Shown here: positions 57,258 through 64,000 of the stretch, in pieces
How the letters are laid out: each line of letters opens with the position of its first letter
Position numbering within the stretch: position 1 is the stretch's first letter
Origin: Iris pallida
Taxonomy: Eukaryota > Streptophyta > Magnoliopsida > Asparagales > Iridaceae
Length of the DNA: 64,000 bases
Assembly (NCBI GenBank): GCA_029216955.1
Contig: JANAVB010005597.1
Location: 46,175,480 to 46,239,479, forward strand
Reading direction: 5' to 3'
Made by a program: the position numbers and the translations under genes
Notes under the pieces: model-generated
Database searches by the model: none
The model's input: the letters and a program-made list of their open reading frames with translations, nothing else
What the model was told of the DNA's origin: nothing

Positions 57258-58460
57258 ATGGCTCCGAAGCGTCAGCGAGGAAATTCTTCCCAAGGGGCTT
57301 CCTCCTCTTCCGACTACACTCCAGCTAGCCTGTTCAGTCCAGCCAAACCTAGAGATCCCGAGGAATTTGACGGCACTTTGTTCCCCAACAAAGACTTCGC
57401 CGATCTCTGGTTTGATTCTTTCTCCTTACGTCGTATTTGTGCTGGAGCCTTTGTCAATTTTATAACCCTTTTTGAATATGCTCCTACTTTTGAACAACTT
57501 GGATTTCGCGACTTTTTCGAGGTCCAAGACAGCATTTACGACAATGCAGTCCGTATGTTTTACTGTAATTTGCAAGTAAAACAAAACGGAAACTTCTATT
57601 CCTGCATTGCCGGGCAGGAACTAGAATTTAGCGCCACCGATATCAGTGAATATTTTCACGTTCCTGATCTTGGTGATGCACTTGTTGACATCCATCATGT
57701 TCAGTTCCCTGCCGATGTCACTTTAGCTTCTTTTAGGGAATTGATTTGTCACCCCACTCCTCCTCCTCGGAGAATATTTTCTCGACATCTTAACCAAAAT
57801 TTCTACGAACTTCATCGCATGATTTTCTCAGCCCTTCTTCCGAAGAAAGGCTCTACCGATGAGGTCACATTTTTGGAACTCTCTGCTATGTATCACATTC
57901 ATTTTGGCATTCCTTTCTCCGTTCCAAAAACCGTGATGTCTTGGATGCTCAACTGCAAGAATGCAGGTAGGAACCTCGTCTTTCCTATGCACCTTGCTAG
58001 TATCTTTCGACGTTTCGAGATTGATCTTGAAACGTGTGCCATTTCTTCTCCACCTGTTGAGTTGACCCGCTCTCGTCGGTTTCCTCAACCTCCTGGTGCT
58101 GCTCCTGCTGTCCCAGCTGCTGATGCTGAGGCACCTCCAGCAGATGCTCCTCCTGCTCCGGCACCTGCTCCAGGATTCGATCCAGCATTCTACCAGCGGT
58201 TTGATGATTTCGTTGCAGTCTCCACGCAACGTCATCAGGATTCAGAGTTTCGGCACATTTCTCAGGCCCAGGTGCTGAGAAACAGTATTGCCGATCTCCA
58301 CTACAGTCTGATGCATGATCCAGCCCATCCACTCACTATCCTTCCACACCCTGCTTTCCCTGGTCCCCGTTTTACTGATGAGGCTACTTTTCAGTATTTC
58401 GACCCGACCACTGCCTATTTTCCTCATGATCCTCCCGGTGCAGATGACGCAGAGATGTGA
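57258..58460 (+). CDS. Extra ORF of the Copia element (400 aa, plant transposon-type domain)
   Basis: An open frame in the position where SIRE elements can carry an envelope-like gene. I start it at the ATG at 57258 (MAPKRQRG); an upstream GTG at 57225 is less likely. Residues about 30-230 (DPEEFDGTLFPNKDFADLWF, CAGAFVNFITLFEYAPTFEQ, RMFYCNLQVKQNGNFYSCIA, MLNCKNAG) resemble the uncharacterised 'putative plant transposon protein' domain seen in many plant genomes. A Pro/Ala-rich linker lies at about 280-305, then a tail (FYQRFDDFVAVSTQRHQDSE). I see no signal peptide or membrane segment, so a true envelope role is not supported. The frame is fully open, which fits the young LTRs. Function is unknown. 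Confidence 0.85.
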   Translation: MAPKRQRGNSSQGASSSSDYTPASLFSPAKPRDPEEFDGTLFPNKDFADLWFDSFSLRRICAGAFVNFITLFEYAPTFEQLGFRDFFEVQDSIYDNAVRMFYCNLQVKQNGNFYSCIAGQELEFSATDISEYFHVPDLGDALVDIHHVQFPADVTLASFRELICHPTPPPRRIFSRHLNQNFYELHRMIFSALLPKKGSTDEVTFLELSAMYHIHFGIPFSVPKTVMSWMLNCKNAGRNLVFPMHLASIFRRFEIDLETCAISSPPVELTRSRRFPQPPGAAPAVPAADAEAPPADAPPAPAPAPGFDPAFYQRFDDFVAVSTQRHQDSEFRHISQAQVLRNSIADLHYSLMHDPAHPLTILPHPAFPGPRFTDEATFQYFDPTTAYFPHDPPGADDAEM

Positions 58461-58843
58461 TATGGATTCAGCCATAGGATAGTGGATTTTGATGCAGTTT
58501 ATGTAGTACTTTTATTTTTTGTCTAAACTCTTTCAGTTAGACATTTATCAGATGTACCAGTTGATTTTTTAGTGGAACATTTATGCTATTTCAGTTTATT
58601 TGCATTTCACTCTATGTTGTGATTACTGTGATTACTATGTTTTCTTTCACTTTGTCTTCTTTATTGTTGGCTTCATGATTTACGGGGGAGCCGATTCATT
58701 TTCCTACTTGACAAAGGGGGAGAAAATTGAGTATATCCCAAAATCAAAAACAAAACATTTCAGGTATTTTGATTTATAATTTTTTTATATAGATATATTT
58801 TGGTATAGACTCAAGTTTTGTCAATTATCAAAATGGGGGAGAT
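58461..58843 (+). other. Copia 3' internal region with multiple polypurine tracts
   Basis: Three purine-rich tracts lie before the 3' LTR: GGGGGAG at 58684-58690, AAAGGGGGAGAAAA at 58713-58726 and AAATGGGGGAGAT at 58831-58843. Only the last touches the LTR and is the expected priming site. Repeated polypurine tracts are a known Sirevirus trait. Confidence 0.8.
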
Positions 58844-59968
58844 TGTTGGCCCATTCCATGGTCACACCCGATTTCGATAATCGACTTACACTTTAGTCCA
58901 TATACAAAATATAGACAATGCTGCTAACTATTTCAGGATACATGAAATCTTATTCAACGGACGATGTACTGCATAAATCCAAGCGTCAAAGTCATCAAAA
59001 TTTCTGAAGACTCTTTTCTACTTTTATTCTGTATTTTTACATTTTATTGAGTCTAGGAATTTCTTTGTAAAATCAATTATGGTAATACTGGCTTAGGGTT
59101 AAAATTGTTCTCTTTCTCAAAACCTACTTTTACCCTTCATATTTTCGATTACAAATATTCAAAAATATATTTCGAAAATATTTCTTTTCAAATGATTTTA
59201 CAAATAACCAAAAACATGTTTGAAAACTGTTTTACAAAAGATTTTTAAAATATCTCCTGACAGAACTCACAGTCGAGTTCGGCCCGAGTTCGGTCCGAAC
59301 TCTGACCGAGTTCGGTCAGTTTGTATTCAAACTTTAGTTGCCTCCAAATCTGCGAGCAACGTCTATTTTGCGAGATATTGGCATCCGAACTCTGTCCGAG
59401 TTCTGCCCGAGTTCGGTTGGTGAAAACACCTATAAATAGAGAAGAATTTCTCACTTCAAACATCAATCCATTCTTCACTCTCTTCTCTATTCATTCAAGT
59501 GTTTTCTAGTGATCTAAAAATTTTAAATCTCACCTATACTTCTCTTAGCCAAAAGCCAGTACTATCAGATTGATTTAGAAGTCTTTTGGTTATTCAGAGT
59601 TGTAAAGAGGTCGTCAAGTTTCAACAACAAGTTCTCGTTGTGGAGCTGGTCGTGCGCTCGTCACCAAGCACGGTGTATGTTGGAGTTGGTCGTGCACTCG
59701 TCAACAAGCACGGTGGTGTAAGAGTTGCAAGCACTCAGTTAAAGCTTGTGCCTTTAGTGGATTAACATCGAGCAAGAGTACTCGAGACTGGATTAGTCCT
59801 CTCAGAGGGATACCAGTATACATCGCTGTGTTACTGAGTTTGAATCTCCTATCTTTATTTACTGCTCTTACATCATTGCCGTAGTTTAATTTTTAATTGG
59901 TGATTTTATTTCCGCTGCACACACGCACTCTATTCACCCCCCCTCTAGAGGTGCTCAACGATCCTACA
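58844..59968 (+). repeat. 3' LTR of the Copia element
   Basis: 1125 bp, the same length as the 5' LTR, with four single-base differences. It ends ATCCTACA and is followed by the GATCA duplication. Confidence 0.97.
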
Positions 59969-61169
59969 GATCACCCCTGAGCAGTGGACTGCGATGAAGG
60001 CTTGATTCGACGAGCCAAGGTACAAAGAAAAGTTTGAGAAGGCCAAGGCAGCTAGGAAGCAGGGATCAAAGTGGTGCGGTGGGTCGATTCTGATGACGGA
60101 ACATTTTTATCGTTTGGTATGTCTTTTTTTTTCAGAAATATTATTTTAATGCAAGTCCGATAAATTAGTAAAAGATGATATATTTAATTATAGGTAAGGA
60201 GGGGTGATGACGCCAATATAGTGACTGTCTTCCTGGCCACACATCGGAAGGGCGGGAAGCTTATTGACGAAAGGGCGGAGCAGGCCTATGTAAGTATTAC
60301 AATTCTATTTATTAATTTTAATACTTCGTGTTAGTTTTGATATAAGTTAGTAAATATGCATGCAAATAGATATTCATGTAGTTAGTAATAATAAGTACAT
60401 TAGACATTAGAAGTTATAGAGTATCCATGCTTTCTAGGCTGAGTTTCAACGGCTTAAGGAGCGGACGGCTGCTAGTGCACTTGCTGTGGGAGAGGCCAGT
60501 ACTTCCTCGCAGCCCGCCCCAGCTCCGTCGGAGGAGGAGCTGTGGGTGACTGCTGCTGGTGGTCTCCACAGGGGTAAGTAATACGGTACAAGATCCTATA
60601 ACGTCCTAGTTGCGACACAGTCCTCTAGGGCCTCCCATGCTAGTGTGCATAGCCCACAGCCCTCCCAGGAGTCTGCCCGAGTCCAGCAGATGGTGGATTC
60701 TGTCCGTGACGAACTGCTACAACGGATCCAGGAGCAGCACCAGATGGACGATGTTGCGCTCATAGCACGATTGGATACGCTCGACCGCAGCATTATGGAG
60801 CTCAGGGATGTGACTGAGAGGACAGAGCGGGGCGTCACTGATCTTAGAGCGTCGATAGAGCGCAGCGTGACAGATCTGCAGGCATCACAGCTGTCCATGG
60901 GCGAGAGGGTCACGTTGATGCAGGATTGGATGGTTGATAGCAGTACGAGGCTGTTATCTACCATGGATTCCTACTACTAGCGACTAGCAGCGTTGGAGCA
61001 TTATTGTCCTCCGAGTGCGCCTTCATCGTCGTCGACTCAGCCAGCGTCACTACCTCTGACTCCACCGACGTCACTACCTTCTTCATCGGTGATGATTTCA
61101 CGAGAGGAGTACGAGATGTTCCTATCCTTGAGGCACGGCGGTGCCCCTCCTCCTCCAGATCCACAATAG

Positions 61170-61565
61170 TCCGAGTTAGGACTATTTTACGAGATTGTAG
61201 TATTTTTTTAGTGTTTGTTTATGTTGTTTCAGTATTGGTTGTGGATTATTTGTTTGTGTAGACTTTCATTATTAGTTGTGGATTCATGTGAATATTGGTT
61301 GTATACTTTGGATATTCGTTTACCGACTTTGAATATTTTAGTATACATTGTGTTGGTATCTCATCATATGTTGGTTGTAGACTTTTACTCTTGTTTGCGT
61401 TGATACATATGTATATTGTGATGTACCGGTGTTGAGTGTTCTACCGAAGGGGTCGACGAACCCAGGAAGAAAATGTGCTTGTGGTTTTTTTGTTATTTAT
61501 TGAACTGCAGGTAGAAAATATGATTCTGTAGGCATTCTGTAATTTATTTATTTTATTTTTTTGTA
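61170..61565. other. CACTA-2 3' UTR region
   Basis: T-rich sequence with no gene. Short frames are chance. Unlike CACTA-1, no foldback is present before the subterminal repeats. Confidence 0.55.
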
Positions 61566-61903
61566 AGTTAGCGACGTTTACCGACATTTAGCGACGCAGC
61601 TAAACGTTGGTAAACGTCGGTAAATCACCAGGTATACCGACGTTTACCGATGTTTAGCGTCCCAATATTTCCTACGTCTACAGAGTCGGTGAACGTCGGT
61701 AACAACTAGCATACATCGCTAAATTCATCGACGTTGACCGAAGTTTATTGACGTCGGTAAGCGTCGGTAATGGCGACGATTACCGACGTTTTGCCTGTTA
61801 GCGACATGGCTTTCCACGACCATAGGAAAACGTCGCTAAATACGTCGGTAAACTGTTGTAGCGACATTTTTTTTGTCATTTTAGCGACGTGTTCTGGCGT
61901 CGC
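61566..61903. repeat. Right subterminal repeats of CACTA-2
   Basis: TAGCGACGT, TACCGACGTTTA, ACGTCGGTAA and variants in both orientations every 10-25 bp. The ACCGACG form is more frequent than in CACTA-1, so the binding specificity of the two families may differ. Confidence 0.87.
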
Positions 61904-61926
61904 TAATATGACTTACTCTGGTAGTG
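61904..61926 (+). repeat. Right terminal inverted repeat of CACTA-2
   Basis: Ends ACTTACTCTGGTAGTG. It pairs with 34770-34792 at 21 of 23 positions. Confidence 0.93.
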
Positions 61927-62749
61927 TATTAAGGAATAAACAACTAGCTTGATTATATAGATGCATGGGGAGAAGAGAATTTTTTGGTTGATTGCAAGCC
62001 CTTTGTTCCGGCCTTTATAAGATGGATTTGGATCTATCTGTCATGATGAGCACATTTCTAGTGCACTGTCGATTGTTGCACCTTTTTACATGTCTTTAGG
62101 ATACACGTCTCTTGGACGGTGTATCCACTATATATTCTCTTTGTCATCTGCTTGGATAAGTCGGGCAGCCTGCAATATGGACAACCAGATTAGATTTTTC
62201 AAAGTGCATATGTTAGTATTTAGGATTGTGATAACCCTATTTAGCTAATGGATTAAGTTGTACTCATTACTTGGCCGTGATTGATGGATGGGGTCCATTT
62301 CTTGTCTTGTCTAGTCTAGTCTTGCTCCAGCTTGTTTTATTTCAGCACTTAGATTCCATCTATTCTTGCTACATGTTCGAGTTCACTACATGCTTACACG
62401 CCTGATTTTACTACTTGCCTTACATGCTTAGCTACACTTACATGTTTACTTGCTCGACTCTACCTTACATGATCACATGCTTGGTTTTACTTAATATTCC
62501 CATATGCCCGATTTACTACTTGTTTTCAGTTTTATTTCATACTTTCTGTGTTACCTTTACATTATTCCAACTTGTTTTTATTGCTTTGTTTAGTGTTGTT
62601 ACGATTTGCATGCTAGTTTAGTTCATAATTTGGCTTTCTTTGTGGTATGGTTCGACCCCATTGGTTTTTTCTGACCAAATTTGGTTGAGTAGTTCGAGGA
62701 TCTTCCGGATCTCCTATTCGATGGTGACCAACCGAAGTACCAGGATGCC
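61927..62749. other. Intergenic sequence right of CACTA-2
   Basis: T-rich sequence with CTTGTCTTGTCTAGTCTAG near 62303 and many short TACATGCTT and CTTGTTTT words. No gene is recognised. The 68-codon frame at 62415-62621 is hydrophobic by composition only. Confidence 0.5.
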
Positions 62750-63162
62750 TGTATGTGTTTGCCATTGATTGTAAAAGTACAAAACAATTATCGGAGGACT
62801 GAACTTAGACTCACAATACAAACTCGCTTGTACAAGGAAAGCCTAGGGACGAAAACCTAGGTACAGCAATCTAAGTACAATTGTTTATTTTTGATTCTGG
62901 GGGGTGACGATAGAGGCTTGGGAAGGCGACGGCAGCCCTGTCTTACTCCTTAGACGATCGGTATGCGGCCTTGGCTCCTGTGACGAGATGGTTGGCGTTG
63001 ATGAAGAAATGCTCCTCATGTTCTCCTCGTATTGCTCTTCTGGATTCTCTCTCTCTCTAGATTGATCTCTGTGGATTCTTTTCTCTGACTATCGGGGGAG
63101 CCTCTCTGTATGTGCGTATCTCTCTCCGATAGTGTATATCTTCACAAGGGAATGGCACCTTG

Positions 63163-63174
63163 CTATTTATAATA
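63163..63174 (-). promoter_or_regulatory. TATA box of the partial LTR
   Basis: TATTATAAATAG on the minus strand, followed by a sequence suited to a transcribed leader. Confidence 0.6.
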
Positions 63175-63662
63175 GTGGGATGTGATCATTAGGGTTGCCA
63201 ATGATTACCTCTTGGAGATGGCGGCGGCCTGTGGATTGGTCAATCTAGGCCGTTCATTTTTGATTGTGACGAATTCGAGCCATTGAGTGTAGATTACACC
63301 AAATTCTATCAGCAATTAATGCTGATTGGAATAAATCTTCCTCATAATGATCTTCTGATGTCTGCGAATAAATTAGATTTATTCTCTTACCACGTGTCCT
63401 AGATTATTGGGATTTGACCCAATCTTTGATTGCAGTAAATCTGAGAAATTGAACGGCTTAGGACACGTGTCCTAGGAGCCACTGGAGGATCTGAACCACA
63501 TGACGAGTGAGCCGCATATGATTTTGGGCCGCATATGGTTAGGGCCACGTGTCAGGGCTGCCTGGGTAGTGGCCCTCCCTCGAGCCTTTGAACCACATGG
63601 AGGTGATCATTGCGAGCCACATAGGGATACATCCGCCTGAGCCACAGGGAAATGGTCCTCTT

Positions 63663-63845
63663 GAACCGCATGAGAAGTCTTTGCTCGAGCCGCATGAGGC
63701 TGTCTCGGCCTGAGCCGCATATGACGGCTTTATTCTGAACCGCATGAGAAGTCTTTGCTCGAGCCTCATGAGGCTGTCTCGACCTGGGCCGCATAGGACG
63801 GCTTCATTCTGAACCGCATGGGAAGTCTTTGCTCGAGCCGCATAC
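63663..63845. repeat. 74-bp tandem repeat with GCCGCAT core
   Basis: Two full 74-bp units (63663-63736 and 63737-63810) and a partial third. Each starts GAACCGCATGAGAAGTCTTT and contains GAGCCGCATGAGGCTGTCTC. The core word, ATGCGGCTC on the minus strand, is the same as in the Gypsy-1 LTR minisatellite. Minus-strand frames across it are artefacts. Confidence 0.9.
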
Positions 63846-64000
63846 GAACGCCCACGTGGCAAGGCCACGTGGCATTTTTATGGCTCTCGGGGGATTTGTG
63901 TCAGAGATATCTCTCTCTTTCCTAGAAGTCTATCATCATGACAGAGTCATAATTACTTCTTTTTGTGTCAGGGCTGTCACTTTTTCAGAGTTGTCAGCCG

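Larger units (their letters stand above)
50692..59968 (+). mobile_element. Young full-length Ty1/Copia retrotransposon, Sirevirus-like
   Basis: Two 1125-bp LTRs (50692-51816 and 58844-59968) start TGTTGGCCC and end ATCCTACA. The duplication GATCA is perfect (50687-50691 and 59969-59973). The LTRs differ at only four positions by eye: 51121/59273, 51372/59524, 51698/59850 and 51729/59881, all transitions. The order protease, integrase, reverse transcriptase, RNase H is that of Copia. A long gag with a second CCHC motif, multiple polypurine tracts, a repeat array in U3 and an extra ORF after pol suggest the SIRE (Sirevirus) lineage. It sits inside an exon of the CACTA-2 second gene. Confidence 0.96.
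49899..61169 (+). pseudogene. CACTA-2 second gene (Transposase_24 type), split by the Copia element
   Basis: Exon 1 (about 49902-50263) is Ser/Thr/Pro-rich. The codon aligned to the CACTA-1 start reads ATA, and the next ATG is at 49929. Exon 2 (50341-50466) encodes LGHFLRTNYGSPWINYSD and AYWFAQLK. Exon 3 starts at about 50555, is broken at 50691 by the Copia insertion and resumes at 59974. Exon 4 (about 60195-60291) encodes TVFLATHRK and IDERAEQAY. Exon 5 (60438-61169) contains a coiled-coil-like stretch (DELLQRIQEQHQMDD, MELRDVTERTERGVTDL) and ends HGGAPPPPDPQ before TAG 61167-61169. An in-frame TGA lies near 60002 and a TAG near 60978. By analogy with En/Spm it would bind the subterminal repeats. 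Confidence 0.82.
34770..61926 (+). mobile_element. CACTA (En/Spm) transposon, CACTA-2, with three nested insertions
   Basis: The ends are a 23-bp inverted repeat starting CACTACCAAAATAAG at 34770-34792 and matching 61904-61926 at 21 of 23 positions. The left flank is ATT and the right flank TATT, so the 3-bp duplication is not exact. AGCGACGT-type subterminal repeats lie inside both ends. The element carried the same two genes as CACTA-1 on the plus strand, but both are now pseudogenes. Removing Gypsy-2, the Copia solo LTR and the Copia element leaves about 7.5 kb. Most of the leader that CACTA-1 has is missing beside Gypsy-2. Confidence 0.9.
62750..64000 (-). mobile_element. Partial minus-strand LTR at the window edge
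   Basis: Read on the minus strand there is a GC-richer U3 with GCCGCAT repeats (63490-63880), then a TATA box (TATTATAAATAG, 63163-63174), then a leader with AGAGAGAGAGAG (near 63055) and a U5-like part. This is the layout of an LTR whose start lies beyond 64000. The left border is uncertain and set near TGTATGTGTTTG at 62750. No internal region is seen, so the family is not assigned. Confidence 0.5.

Noticed and set aside
57258..58460. Calling the extra Copia ORF a true envelope gene
   Set aside because: No signal peptide, no membrane segment and no cleavage motif are visible. Its position alone is not enough.
61927..61930. A perfect 3-bp target-site duplication for CACTA-2
   Set aside because: The left flank is ATT and the right flank starts TATT. 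A match needs a one-base shift, so I do not claim it.

Overview
The window is plant nuclear DNA, almost certainly from a flowering plant. Every recognisable coding region belongs to a plant transposable element: chromodomain Ty3/Gypsy elements, a Sirevirus-like Ty1/Copia element and CACTA (En/Spm) DNA transposons with introns. I see no ordinary host gene, rRNA or tRNA gene. The species cannot be named from what is here.

The sequence is a nest of insertions whose order can be read from target-site duplications (TSDs). Positions 1-2169 and 27104 onward are one older locus. It is split by a long minus-strand Gypsy solo LTR (2170-27098, TSD AAAAA). That LTR is itself split twice: by a complete 10.8-kb Gypsy element (3930-14728, minus, TSD GGGTG) and by a 9.75-kb CACTA element (CACTA-1, 16551-26301, plus, 13-bp perfect terminal inverted repeats). 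A degraded minus-strand CACTA relative (CACTA-3, about 27502-34412) follows. A second CACTA with different ends (CACTA-2, 34770-61926) has been expanded to 27 kb by three insertions: a tandem, truncated Gypsy element (35210-44128), a minus-strand Copia solo LTR (44795-46298, TSD GTATC) and a young full-length Copia element (50692-59968, TSD GATCA). The window ends in a partial minus-strand LTR (about 62750-64000).

Each CACTA carried two genes: a TNP2-type transposase (Transpos_assoc, Transposase_21, DUF4218, DUF4216 and an acidic tail) and a second gene of the Ptta/En/Spm type (Transposase_24). Only the CACTA-1 transposase is close to intact: one three-exon frame with two stops. The Gypsy elements encode gag, protease, reverse transcriptase, RNase H, integrase and a chromodomain-like tail, and both are broken. 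The Copia element has near-identical LTRs, an open gag, a pol frame with a single TGA, and an extra open reading frame between pol and the 3' LTR.

The most interesting observations are these. (1) A foldback of about 390 bp near the 3' end of CACTA-1 has arms about 89% identical, a candidate transposon-encoded small-RNA hairpin. (2) The extra ORF of the Copia element is preceded by what looks like a second copy of the LTR promoter (a CCGAGTTCGG array plus a CACCTATAAAT box). (3) A second Copia LTR family has a palindrome array of different sequence in the same position. (4) Two CACTA families with different termini share the same in-frame TAA in the transposase. (5) A HindIII-rich minisatellite inside one Gypsy LTR explains nearly all the length difference between its two LTRs.
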